Shown one piece after another: positions 55,820-64,000 of a stretch of 64,000 bases of DNA. Position 1 is the stretch's first letter, and the number at the start of each line of letters is the position of its first letter. The DNA is from Noviherbaspirillum humi. Its GTDB lineage: Bacteria > Pseudomonadota > Gammaproteobacteria > Burkholderiales > Burkholderiaceae_D. Under the pieces are notes generated by a model. The model had not been told where the DNA came from. It did not search any database and saw only the letters and a list, made by a program, of their open reading frames with translations. The DNA lies in the NCBI RefSeq assembly GCF_900188095.1, contig NZ_FZOT01000004.1:62001-126000 (forward strand), given 5' to 3'. The position numbers and the translations under genes were made by a program.

Positions 55820-56224
55820 ATGTCGCTCTTCAATATCTTCAACGTTGCCGGTTCCGCCATGAGCGCCCAGGGGCACCGGCTGAACGTCGTCGCCAGCAAT
55901 ATCGCCAACGCGGACAGCACCACCAGCGCCACCGGCGAGCCGTATCGTCCGAAGCAGGTGGTGTTCTCCGCCGTCCAGGTGGGCGGGCCGGAAGCCAGCG
56001 GCGTCAAGGTGGCGCAGGTGGTGGAAGACAAGAATCCGCCGAAAATGGTTTACGACCCGAAGCATCCCCAGGCGGATGAAAAAGGCTATGTCGCCATGCC
56101 CAACGTGAACATGGTGGAGGAAATGGTGAACATGATTTCCGCCTCCCGCTCCTACCAGACCAACGTCGAGACCATGAACGCCGCCAAGACCATGCTGCTC
56201 AAGACGCTGAGCATCGGACAATAA
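55820..56224 (+). CDS. flgC: Flagellar proximal rod protein FlgC
   Basis: 134 residues. N-terminal rod motif [15 protein letters not shown] and C-terminal [32 protein letters not shown] are typical. It stands 5 nt after flgB. Confidence 0.97.
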   Translation: MSLFNIFNVAGSAMSAQGHRLNVVASNIANADSTTSATGEPYRPKQVVFSAVQVGGPEASGVKVAQVVEDKNPPKMVYDPKHPQADEKGYVAMPNVNMVEEMVNMISASRSYQTNVETMNAAKTMLLKTLSIGQ

Positions 56225-56235
56225 GGAAGCGCCCA

Positions 56236-56910
56236 ATGACCACCATACCAACTGGCACCGTGTCGAACGACTTGCTGACGACGATGAACGGCACCAAGTC
56301 CACCGGCACACAAAGCACGGCCGACGCCGCCCAGGACAGGTTCATGACCCTGCTGGTGACACAGATGAAGAACCAGGATCCGCTCAATCCGCTCGACAAT
56401 GCCCAGGTCACCAGCCAGCTGGCGCAGCTGTCCACCGTGACCGGCATCGACAAGCTCAACACCACGCTGCAGGCCCTGCAGAGCAGCTACCAGTCCAGCC
56501 AGTCGCTGTCGGCGGCATCGATGATCGGCCACAGCGTGCTGGTGCCCGGTGCCAGCACCTCGCTTGCCAGCGGCCAGGCGCTGTTCGGCGTGGAACTGGC
56601 CTCGGCGGCCGACAAGGTGCAGGTGACGGTGACGAACCAGAACGGCCAGGTGGTGCGCAGCATGGACATCGGCGCCCAGGACGCAGGCGCGCAAACCCTG
56701 AAGTGGGATGGCACCACCGACAGCGGTGCAGCGGCGCCCGACGGCACCTATAACTTCACGGTGGCAGCATCGGTCGGCGGAACGAAGGTGTCGGCGACGC
56801 CGCTGTCCTTTGGCATCGTCAACAGCGTCGCCACCGGCGCCCAGGGCGTGAAACTGAATATTCCGGGCGGCGGCTCGGTCAACCTGAGCGACGTCCGCCA
56901 GATCCTCTGA
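56236..56910 (+). CDS. flgD: Flagellar hook-capping scaffold FlgD
   Basis: 224 residues. FlgD caps the growing hook. The N-terminal MTLLVTQMKNQDPLNPLDNAQVTSQLAQLSTVTGIDKLN is the export and cap signature; FlgD Ig-like domains follow (WDGTTDSGAAAPDGTYNF). Confidence 0.96.
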   Translation: MTTIPTGTVSNDLLTTMNGTKSTGTQSTADAAQDRFMTLLVTQMKNQDPLNPLDNAQVTSQLAQLSTVTGIDKLNTTLQALQSSYQSSQSLSAASMIGHSVLVPGASTSLASGQALFGVELASAADKVQVTVTNQNGQVVRSMDIGAQDAGAQTLKWDGTTDSGAAAPDGTYNFTVAASVGGTKVSATPLSFGIVNSVATGAQGVKLNIPGGGSVNLSDVRQIL

Positions 56911-56950
56911 TCGGCCGAACCGCCAAGCACTCGATAACCAGGAGAGAAAC

Positions 56951-58234
56951 ATGAGCTTTCAACAGGGACTGAGCGGACTGAACGGCGCTTCCAAGATGCT
57001 GGAAACACTCGGCAACAACATCGCCAACGCCAATACCGCCGGATTCAAGCAGTCCAATGTGCAGTTCTCGGATGTCTACGCCACCGCCTTTGCCGGCTCG
57101 GTATCAGGGCAGGTCGGCATCGGCACCAAGGTATCGCAGGTGTCCCAGCAGTTCGGCCAGGGCAACATCACTTCGACATCGAATTCGATGGATCTCGCCA
57201 TCAACGGCGGCGGTTTCTTCCGGCTGAACGACAATGGCGCTATCGTCTACAGCCGCAACGGCCAGTTCAACCTGGATAAGGACGGCCACGTCGTCAACGC
57301 ATCCGGCGCCCATCTCACCGGTTATGCGGTGGATCCCACCACCGGCAAGATTGCCTCCGGCGCGCCGAGCGACATCGTCATCAACACCGCCGACCTCAAG
57401 CCGTCCGCCACCAGCACGGTGAAAGCCCAGCTGAACCTGAATTCGCAGGCCACGACGCTGACCCCGGCATTGTTCGATCCAACCAAGCCGGATACCTACA
57501 GCAACGCCACCTCGGTCAACGTCTATGACAGCCTTGGCAACACCATCGTGCTGCAAACCTATTACGTCAAGACCGGCGCCAACAGCTGGAATGTCTACGC
57601 AACCGGTGGCGGCACACTGACTCCGGCCACCACGCCGGCGACGCCGGTGGCCCAGATTACCTTCGACAGCAAAGGCGCGCTGGCGACTCAGGCTTATGTG
57701 GATCCCGCCACCGGTGTAGCCAATCCGGCGCTGAAGCCGACGGTGAACGTACCGCTGCCAGCTACCAGCGCGGCCGCACCGCTCTCGGTAACGCTCGACT
57801 TCAATGACAAGAACATGCAGACCACGCAGTTCGGCGCCCCCTTCAGCGTGAACGCGCTAAACCAGGATGGCTATACCTCCGGCCGCCTGGCCGGCTTTAC
57901 CACCGGTGCCGACGGCCTCATCACCGGCCGCTACACCAATGGCAAGAATGCCTTGCTCGGCCAGGTCGTGCTGGCCAACTTCACCAACCCGAATGGCTTG
58001 CAGCCGCTTGGCAACAATGCTTGGGCCGAAACACCGACGTCCGGCGTGCCGCTGGTGGGCGCCCCGGAGACCGGCAGCCTGGGCACGTTGCAGGCATCGG
58101 CGGTGGAAGACTCGAACGTGGACCTCACTGCCGAGCTGGTGGCGATGATCACTGCCCAGCGCGTGTACCAGGCCAATGCGCAAACCATCAAGACGCAGGA
58201 CCAGGTGCTGCAAACCATCGTCAACCTGCGTTGA
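56951..58234 (+). CDS. flgE: Flagellar hook protein FlgE
   Basis: 427 residues. Main hook subunit: N-terminal MLETLGNNIANANTAGFKQSN and C-terminal NVDLTAELVAMITAQRVYQANAQTIKTQDQVLQ, with the variable D1/D2 domains between. AGGAGAG is 4 nt before the ATG. Confidence 0.97.
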   Translation: MSFQQGLSGLNGASKMLETLGNNIANANTAGFKQSNVQFSDVYATAFAGSVSGQVGIGTKVSQVSQQFGQGNITSTSNSMDLAINGGGFFRLNDNGAIVYSRNGQFNLDKDGHVVNASGAHLTGYAVDPTTGKIASGAPSDIVINTADLKPSATSTVKAQLNLNSQATTLTPALFDPTKPDTYSNATSVNVYDSLGNTIVLQTYYVKTGANSWNVYATGGGTLTPATTPATPVAQITFDSKGALATQAYVDPATGVANPALKPTVNVPLPATSAAAPLSVTLDFNDKNMQTTQFGAPFSVNALNQDGYTSGRLAGFTTGADGLITGRYTNGKNALLGQVVLANFTNPNGLQPLGNNAWAETPTSGVPLVGAPETGSLGTLQASAVEDSNVDLTAELVAMITAQRVYQANAQTIKTQDQVLQTIVNLR

Positions 58235-58274
58235 TGACGGACTTGTCACGGCTTCTCGCTAAGGGGTAAACCAC

Positions 58275-59012
58275 ATGGACCGCATGATCTACACCGCCAT
58301 GACCGGCGCCAAGCATGTGATGGAACAGCAGGCGAACGTCTCGCACAACCTGGCCAACGCCAGCACGACAGGCTTTCGCGCCCAGCTCGATTCCTTTCGC
58401 GCGGTGCCGGTGGTCAACGGCGGCCTGCCGACCCGCACCTACGTGGTGGATGCCACCGTGGGCGCAGACTTTACGCCCGGCCCCATCATGCAGACCGGGC
58501 GCGACCTCGACGTGGCGCTGCAGGGCAAGGGCTGGCTGGCGGTGCAGCTGCCGGACGGCTCCGAAGCCTATACCCGTCATGGCAGCCTGAAGCTGAATGA
58601 GAACGGCGTGCTGCAGACGCAGTCCGGCATGAACGTGCTGGGCGACGCCGGTCCGATCACCGTGCCGCCGGATACCAATATCTCCATCGCCAACGACGGC
58701 ACCATCTCCGGCACGTCCGGCGGCCGCTCCAGCACGGTCACGGTGCTCGGTCGCATCAAGCTGGTCAATCCGGAAGAGGCGAACCTGCAGCGCGGCGACG
58801 ACGGCTTGTTCCGCACCCGGGACGGCAATCCGGCCGATGCCGATGCCCGCGTGCGCCTGGCGGGCGGTGCGCTGGAGAACAGCAATGTGAACGTGGTGGA
58901 TGCGATGGTGAACATGATCACCTTGTCGCGGCAATTCGAGGCGCACATGAACCTGCTGAAGAATGCCGAGAATAATGCCAATAAAGCCAGCCAGCTCCTG
59001 AGTTTGACTTGA
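58275..59012 (+). CDS. flgF: Flagellar proximal rod protein FlgF
   Basis: 245 residues. Rod motif [18 protein letters not shown] at the N-terminus and [34 protein letters not shown] at the C-terminus. Confidence 0.96.
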   Translation: MDRMIYTAMTGAKHVMEQQANVSHNLANASTTGFRAQLDSFRAVPVVNGGLPTRTYVVDATVGADFTPGPIMQTGRDLDVALQGKGWLAVQLPDGSEAYTRHGSLKLNENGVLQTQSGMNVLGDAGPITVPPDTNISIANDGTISGTSGGRSSTVTVLGRIKLVNPEEANLQRGDDGLFRTRDGNPADADARVRLAGGALENSNVNVVDAMVNMITLSRQFEAHMNLLKNAENNANKASQLLSLT

Positions 59013-59091
59013 CGGCAGTGGCGGCAGAATAGGAACGTCGGCGGGTCCGGCCGGTTCGATGAAACGGCGGCACGCCTCAACGGAGAAAACG

Positions 59092-59874
59092 ATGATTCGC
59101 TCGCTTTGGATTTCCAAGACAGGCCTGGATGCGCAGCAGACGCAGATGGATGTCATCTCGAACAACCTGGCCAACGTCAGCACGTCCGGCTTCAAGCGCT
59201 CCCGTGCGGTGTTCGAGGATCTGCTGTACCAGACCGTGCGCCAGCCCGGCGCCCAGTCCTCGCAGCAGACCCAGCTGCCGAGCGGCATGCAGATCGGCAC
59301 CGGCGTGCGTCCTGTCGCCACCGAGCGCATTCATACCCAGGGCAACCTGCAGCAGACCAACAACGACAAGGACGTCGCCATCCAGGGCCAGGGCTTCTTC
59401 CAGGTGCTGCTGCCGGACGGTACCACCGCCTATACCCGCGACGGTTCCTTCCATGTCGACAACCAGGGCCAGATGGTGACCTCCAGCGGCTTCGTGGTGC
59501 AGCCGGCGATCACCATCCCCGCCAATACCCAGGCGATCACCATCGGCCGCGACGGCACGGTGTCGGTCACCCAGGCCGGCAGCGCCACGCCGACCCAGGT
59601 CGGCACGCTGCAACTCGCCACTTTCGTCAATCCGGCCGGCCTGGAAAGCCGCGGCGAGAACCTGTATGTGGAAACCGCGTCGTCCGGCAACCCGAACACC
59701 AATACCCCGGGCACCAATGGCGCCGGCCTGCTGGCCCAGGGCTATGTGGAAACCTCCAACGTCAATGTGGTGGAAGAGCTGGTCGCCATGATCCAGACCC
59801 AGCGCGCCTACGAAATCAACAGCAAGGCGATCCAGACCTCGGACCAGATGCTGCAAAAGCTGTCGCAGCTGTAA
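59092..59874 (+). CDS. flgG: Flagellar distal rod protein FlgG
   Basis: 260 residues from ATG 59092 ([36 protein letters not shown]). GGAG lies upstream at 59081-59084. The C-terminal [33 protein letters not shown] is typical. Longer upstream frames lack a ribosome site. Confidence 0.97.
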   Translation: MIRSLWISKTGLDAQQTQMDVISNNLANVSTSGFKRSRAVFEDLLYQTVRQPGAQSSQQTQLPSGMQIGTGVRPVATERIHTQGNLQQTNNDKDVAIQGQGFFQVLLPDGTTAYTRDGSFHVDNQGQMVTSSGFVVQPAITIPANTQAITIGRDGTVSVTQAGSATPTQVGTLQLATFVNPAGLESRGENLYVETASSGNPNTNTPGTNGAGLLAQGYVETSNVNVVEELVAMIQTQRAYEINSKAIQTSDQMLQKLSQL

Positions 59875-59887
59875 CCGGACCTTGACC

Positions 59888-60556
59888 ATGCGAGCCCTTG
59901 CCTTACTGCTCCTCTCCGTTTCTGCGGCGATGCTGTCCGCCTGCGGCGGCACGGTGCCCGAGTCCATCACCCGCCAGACGCCCGCGCGTCCGGTGATGGC
60001 GGCGCCGGCGCCGTCGTCGAATGGCGGCATCTACCAGGCGGCTGCCTATCGCCCGCTGTTCGAAGACCGGCGCGCGCGCCTGGTCGGCGACATCATCACC
60101 ATCACCATCAACGAAAAAACCAGCGCGGCGAAATCCTCCGGCGCTTCCGCCAGCAAGAACGGCAGCGTGAAAGCCTCGGTCGATGGCTTGCTGGGCCTGT
60201 CCGGCGGAGTTCTCGGCCGACTGAGCGCCGACGCCAGCAGCGCCAACAAATATGAGGACAAGGGCGCCGCCTCCTCGAGCAACAACTTCAGCGGCGCAAT
60301 CACCGTGACGGTGAACGAGGTGCTGCCCAACGGCTATCTGTCGGTGAGCGGCGAGAAGCAGATCGCGTTCGACAAGGGGGTTGAATACGTGCGCTTCTCC
60401 GGCGTGGTGAATCCGGATACGGTCGTGTCGGGCAATATCGTCTCTTCCACCCAGGTGGCCGATGCGCGCATCGAGTACCGCACCAGCAGCCGGGTCGACC
60501 GGGCGGAAGTGATGTCCAGCCTGGCGCGCTTCTTCTACAGCGTGGCGCCGTTCTAA
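59888..60556 (+). CDS. flgH: Flagellar L-ring lipoprotein FlgH
   Basis: 222 residues from ATG 59888 (TTG 59882 would add two residues). A lipoprotein with lipobox LSAC near residue 18, and the core DIITITINEKTSAAKSSGAS and LSVSGEKQIAFDKGVEYVRFSGVVNPDTV. It forms the outer-membrane L ring. Confidence 0.96.
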   Translation: MRALALLLLSVSAAMLSACGGTVPESITRQTPARPVMAAPAPSSNGGIYQAAAYRPLFEDRRARLVGDIITITINEKTSAAKSSGASASKNGSVKASVDGLLGLSGGVLGRLSADASSANKYEDKGAASSSNNFSGAITVTVNEVLPNGYLSVSGEKQIAFDKGVEYVRFSGVVNPDTVVSGNIVSSTQVADARIEYRTSSRVDRAEVMSSLARFFYSVAPF

Positions 60557-60578
60557 GCACTTGGTACAGCAGATCTTC

Positions 60579-61715
60579 ATGATGAATAAACACACCTCCA
60601 TGCCGAAGCGCCTTGCGCGGCGCCTCCTGTGGGCAGCGCTCGCGATGGGCTGCCTCGCCGCCGCGCCGGCGCAGGCGGACCGGTTGAAGGACCTCGCCAG
60701 CATTCAGGGCGTGCGCCAGAATCAGCTGATCGGCTACGGCCTGGTGGTGGGCCTCGATGGCAGCGGCGACCAGACCACGCAGACCCCGTTCACCGTGCAG
60801 AGCGTGATCGCGATGCTGCAGAACCTCGGCGTCAACCTGCCGCCTTCCACTTCCCTGCAGTTGAAGAATGTGGCGGCGGTGATGGTGACGGCGACGCTGC
60901 CGGCCTTCGCCCAGCCGGGCCAGACGCTGGACATCACCGTTTCTTCCATGGGCAATGCCAAGAGTCTGCGCGGCGGCACGCTGCTGCTCACACCGCTCAA
61001 GGGCGCCGATGGCCAGATTTACGCCATGGCGCAGGGCAACCTGCTGGTGGGCGGCGTCGGCGCCTCGGCCAATGGCAGCAAGGCCCAGGTGAACCACCTG
61101 AGCGTGGGCCGGATCTCGGCCGGCGCCACGGTGGAAAGGGCGGTGGCCTCTGCGCTCGGCCAGGGCAACATGATCCAGCTCGAACTGAATGAAAGCGATT
61201 TCTCCACCGCCAGCCGGGTGGTGGACGCGATCAACAAGCGCTTCGGCCCGGAAACCGCGGCCGCCCAGGATGGCCGCGTGATCCGGGTGCGCACGCCGGA
61301 GGGCAGCGACGAGCGCGTCGCCTTCCTCGGCAACCTGGAGAGCCTGAACGTCACGCCGGGCCAGACCAACGCCAAGGTGATCCTGAATGCCCGCACCGGC
61401 TCGGTGGTGATGAACCAGGCGGTGACGCTGGACAGCTGCGCCGTCTCGCATGGCAACCTGTCGGTGGTGATCAGCAGCGAGCCGGTCATCAGCCAGCCGC
61501 AGCCGTTGTCCAACGGCCAGACCGTCGTGGCCGGCACCTCGCAGATCGACATCAAGAAGGACCCGGGCCAGGTCGTGCTGCTGAAGCAGGCCACCAACCT
61601 GGCCGATGTGGTGAAGGCGCTGAACGCCATCGGCGCCACGCCGCAGGACCTGCTCGCGATATTGCAGGCGATGAAGGCAGCCGGCTCGCTGCGCGCCGAA
61701 CTGGAAATCATCTAA
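60579..61715 (+). CDS. flgI: Flagellar P-ring protein FlgI
   Basis: 378 residues from ATG 60579; ATG 60582 or 60600 are close alternatives. A Sec signal peptide (LARRLLWAALAMGCLAAAPAQA) precedes the mature start DRLKDLASIQGVRQNQLIGYGLVVGLDGSGDQT. It forms the periplasmic P ring; assembly needs FlgA, encoded about 5 kb upstream. Confidence 0.96.
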   Translation: MMNKHTSMPKRLARRLLWAALAMGCLAAAPAQADRLKDLASIQGVRQNQLIGYGLVVGLDGSGDQTTQTPFTVQSVIAMLQNLGVNLPPSTSLQLKNVAAVMVTATLPAFAQPGQTLDITVSSMGNAKSLRGGTLLLTPLKGADGQIYAMAQGNLLVGGVGASANGSKAQVNHLSVGRISAGATVERAVASALGQGNMIQLELNESDFSTASRVVDAINKRFGPETAAAQDGRVIRVRTPEGSDERVAFLGNLESLNVTPGQTNAKVILNARTGSVVMNQAVTLDSCAVSHGNLSVVISSEPVISQPQPLSNGQTVVAGTSQIDIKKDPGQVVLLKQATNLADVVKALNAIGATPQDLLAILQAMKAAGSLRAELEII

Positions 61716-61727
61716 GCGGGCTCCGCC

Positions 61728-62615
61728 ATGATCAGCAATCCTTCCACCGTCTCGAACAACCTCGCCACCGATGTCAAGGACATGGACCGCCTGCGCCAGG
61801 CGGCCCGGCAAAATTCTCCCGAGGCGCTGAAGACGACTGCGAAGCAGTTCGAAGCCATGTTCGTCAACATGATGATGAAGAGCATGCGCGACGCCTCGCC
61901 CCAGGACGGCATCTTCGATAACCAGCAGAGCAAGATGTTCACTTCCATGCTCGACCAGCAGCTGTCGCAAAGCATGGCGTCGCGCGGCGTCGGCCTGGCC
62001 GATGTGCTGACGCGGCAGCTGTCGAACATGCCGGGCGTGAAGCAGGTGGTCACGCCGGAGGACGCCATCCCCGGCTTGCCGCTGGAGTTGAAGGCCTCGA
62101 CCACGCTGCCGGCCGCGCGGGCGAGCGAGGCGAGCAAGGTGAACCCGTCGGCGCCCGCCCATGTGCGCAGCTTCCATGAAAAACTGGTTTCCCATGCGGA
62201 AGAAGCCAGCCGAACCACCGGCATCCCGGCCAAGTTCATGCTCGGCCAGGCAGCGCTGGAAAGCGGCTGGGGCCGCCGCGAGATCAAGGGCGCCAACGGC
62301 GCCACCAGCCACAACCTGTTCGGCATCAAGGCCAACGCCGGGTGGAAGGGCAAGGTTGTCGAAGCCACCACCACCGAATACGTCAATGGCGTGGCGCAGA
62401 CCAAGGTGGAAAAGTTCCGCGCCTACGACTCCTATGCCGACGCCTTCCGCGATTACGCCGGCATGCTGCGCAACAACCCACGCTACGAGAACGTGATCGC
62501 AAACGCCCAGGACGCAGCCAGCTTCGCCCGCGGCCTGCAAAAGGCAGGCTATGCGACCGATCCGCACTACGCCGCCAAGCTGACCAAGATTATCAAACAG
62601 ACAATGTCGACCTGA
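61728..62615 (+). CDS. flgJ: Rod-cap and peptidoglycan hydrolase FlgJ
   Basis: 295 residues. The N-terminal half is the rod cap (AAKQFEAMFVNMMMKSMRDASPQDGIFD-like text at 40-65). The C-terminal half is a beta-N-acetylglucosaminidase (LGQAALESGWGRREIKGANGATSHNLFGIKA), with the catalytic Glu in LESGWG. It opens the wall for the rod. Confidence 0.96.
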   Translation: MISNPSTVSNNLATDVKDMDRLRQAARQNSPEALKTTAKQFEAMFVNMMMKSMRDASPQDGIFDNQQSKMFTSMLDQQLSQSMASRGVGLADVLTRQLSNMPGVKQVVTPEDAIPGLPLELKASTTLPAARASEASKVNPSAPAHVRSFHEKLVSHAEEASRTTGIPAKFMLGQAALESGWGRREIKGANGATSHNLFGIKANAGWKGKVVEATTTEYVNGVAQTKVEKFRAYDSYADAFRDYAGMLRNNPRYENVIANAQDAASFARGLQKAGYATDPHYAAKLTKIIKQTMST

Positions 62616-62633
62616 CGCGGCTGCGCTCGACGC

Positions 62634-62660
62634 TCAAGTTTCCGCTCGCGCTGCCGTAGA
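62634..62660 (+). promoter_or_regulatory. Sigma-28-like promoter of flgK
   Basis: TCAAGTTT (62634-62641), 11 nt, GCCGTAGA (62653-62660), in the flgJ-flgK gap and about 31 nt before the flgK ATG. It makes flgK (with flgL, outside the window) a class III transcript. Confidence 0.65.
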
Positions 62661-62691
62661 TAACATTGTCGCTTCTTGAAAGAAGATTTCC

Positions 62692-64000
62692 ATGGCTACG
62701 AATGTCATTGGTGTAGGCCAGTCCGCGCTTGCCGCCGCCCAGGCAGGTCTCGTGACGACCGGCCACAACATCGCCAACGCCTCGACGCCGGGCTACAGCC
62801 GGCAGGTGGTGATTCAGGGACCGGCCGGCGCCCAGGACATGGGCTTCGGCTTCGTCGGCAAGGGCACGGAGGTGCTCGGCATCCAGCGCGTGTTCAGCGA
62901 ATTCACCTATTCGCGCGTGCTGAGCTCGCAAACCACCGCTGCTTCATCCACCGCCTACTCCACGCGCATCGACCAGATCGATCGCATGCTGAGCGACGCC
63001 GATTCCGGCGTCGGACCGGCGATCCAGGACTTCTTCAAGGGTATTCAGGATCTCACCGCCAACCCCAGCCTGGCCGAATCGCGCCAGGCGGCCCTGTCGA
63101 GCGGCGAGGCGCTGGCATCCCGCCTGAACAGCCTGGATTCCCGGTTGAACGAGATGCGCGACAACGTCAACCAGGAAATCAGTTCCAGCATCTCGCAGAT
63201 CAATTCGTATGCGGACCAGATCGCGGCCCTGAACAAGGCCATCGAAAAGGCCGAGGGCACTGCTGGCGACGGCAAGCCGGCGAACGATCTGCGCGACCAG
63301 CGCGACCAGCTGATCGTCGAACTGAGCAAGCAAACCAAGGTGACCACGGTAAAGCAGGGCAGCGCTTACAACGTCTTCATCGGCAACGGTTCCCCCATGG
63401 TCGTGGGCGAGCAAAGCTACAAGCTGGTGGTGGCGCCCGCCGACCCGGCCAATCCCACGCTGGGCACCGGAGCGACGACCGGCACCACCACCATCGTTCC
63501 CGATAACGCCCTGCCTGGCGGCACGCTCGGCGGCCTGCTCGATTTCCGCAAGAATTCCCTCGATACCGCCCAGAACACGCTGGGACGGATCGCCATCGGC
63601 CTGGGCATGGCGTTCAATGCCCAGCATCAGCTCGGGGTGGATGCCAATGGCAATCCCGGCAAGAACTTCTTCAACGTCCAGGTGACGTCGCAGGCGGTCG
63701 CCGGCGCCGGCAATACCTCGACCGCCAAGCTCGACGCAACCGTCGTCGATGCGACCAAGCTGACCACCAGCGACTATCGGATCGAGCGCCTGCCGGATTC
63801 CGGCGGCACGTCCAATTACCGCATCACCCGCATAGCCGACGGCGCCATCCTGCCGAGCAATGCGTCGCTGCCGTCGCTGCCGCAAACCGTCGACGGCGTC
63901 ACCTTCGCGCTCTCCGGCTCGCCGGCCACGCCGATGAACGTCGGCGATTATTTCGTTGCCAAGCCGACCTCCGCCGGCGCCGGAACGATTTCGCTCAATC
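62692..64000 (+). CDS. flgK: Flagellar hook-filament junction protein FlgK, 5' part
   Basis: The first 436 codons; the gene is cut by the end of the window. The N-terminus VGQSALAAAQAGLVTTGHNIANASTPGYSRQ is the FlgK signature, followed by the coiled helical domain (SLAESRQAALSSGEALASRLNSLDSRLNEMRDNVNQ) and LRDQRDQLIVELSKQTKV. It is the first junction protein and a FlgN client. Confidence 0.96.
   Translation, partial: MATNVIGVGQSALAAAQAGLVTTGHNIANASTPGYSRQVVIQGPAGAQDMGFGFVGKGTEVLGIQRVFSEFTYSRVLSSQTTAASSTAYSTRIDQIDRMLSDADSGVGPAIQDFFKGIQDLTANPSLAESRQAALSSGEALASRLNSLDSRLNEMRDNVNQEISSSISQINSYADQIAALNKAIEKAEGTAGDGKPANDLRDQRDQLIVELSKQTKVTTVKQGSAYNVFIGNGSPMVVGEQSYKLVVAPADPANPTLGTGATTGTTTIVPDNALPGGTLGGLLDFRKNSLDTAQNTLGRIAIGLGMAFNAQHQLGVDANGNPGKNFFNVQVTSQAVAGAGNTSTAKLDATVVDATKLTTSDYRIERLPDSGGTSNYRITRIADGAILPSNASLPSLPQTVDGVTFALSGSPATPMNVGDYFVAKPTSAGAGTISLN

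Noticed and set aside
60300-62567. 755-codon minus-strand frame over flgH, flgI and flgJ
   Set aside because: Shadow of three complete flagellar genes on the plus strand.

Overview
The window is about 64 kb of a high-GC proteobacterial chromosome, most probably a betaproteobacterium of the order Burkholderiales and Oxalobacteraceae-like (Herbaspirillum / Noviherbaspirillum type). The inference rests on the der-hfq-hflX-hflKC-hisZ-purA and rnr-rlmB gene orders, and on a continuous flhDC / motAB / che / flhBAFG-fliA / flgNMA / flgBCDEFGHIJK locus. It is inference from gene content, not a species identification.

Positions 1-21200 are conserved housekeeping DNA: the end of der; hfq; hflX; hflK-hflC; hisZ; purA; a phosphoribosyltransferase; tRNA-Leu(CAG) with a damaged second copy beside it; rnr; rlmB; cysE; a yceH-like gene; lpxH, ppiB and ppiA on the minus strand; cysS; a DNA glycosylase; accA; tilS; lysC; and tRNA-Ser(GCT). 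Positions 21170-25400 are accessory: a frameshifted tyrosine-integrase relic against tRNA-Ser, a beta-helix lipoprotein, a GNAT/FemAB-like acyltransferase and one small ORF. Positions 25391-28660 hold a YkvA/DUF1232 protein, a bacteriohemerythrin, nadC and a split chromate-transporter pair.

From 28660 to the end is one motility and chemotaxis region. A long AT-rich leader with two tandem sigma-28-like promoters precedes flhDC. Then come a membrane-anchored methyltransferase, motAB, a CheZ-like protein with its own CheY, cheA, cheW, an unusual chemoreceptor, cheR, cheD, cheB, cheY, cheZ and an EAL-HDOD protein. These are followed by the export genes flhBA, by flhF, flhG and fliA, and by a second stator pair motCD. 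The flgNMA operon (minus) and the rod/hook operon flgB to flgK (plus) close the window; flgK is cut by its end. FlhDC (master activator), FliA (sigma-28) and FlgM (anti-sigma) are all present. Sigma-28-type sites (TAAAGTTT-N11-GCCGATAA-like) can be read before flhD (two), motA, flgM, flgA and flgK, so much of the regulatory circuit is visible.

The clearest foreign insertion inside the motility locus is an AT-rich stretch at about 52043-53610. It encodes a signal-peptide-less protein with an apparent trypsin-like His-Asp-Ser (GDSG) triad, and it is the best candidate here for something undescribed.
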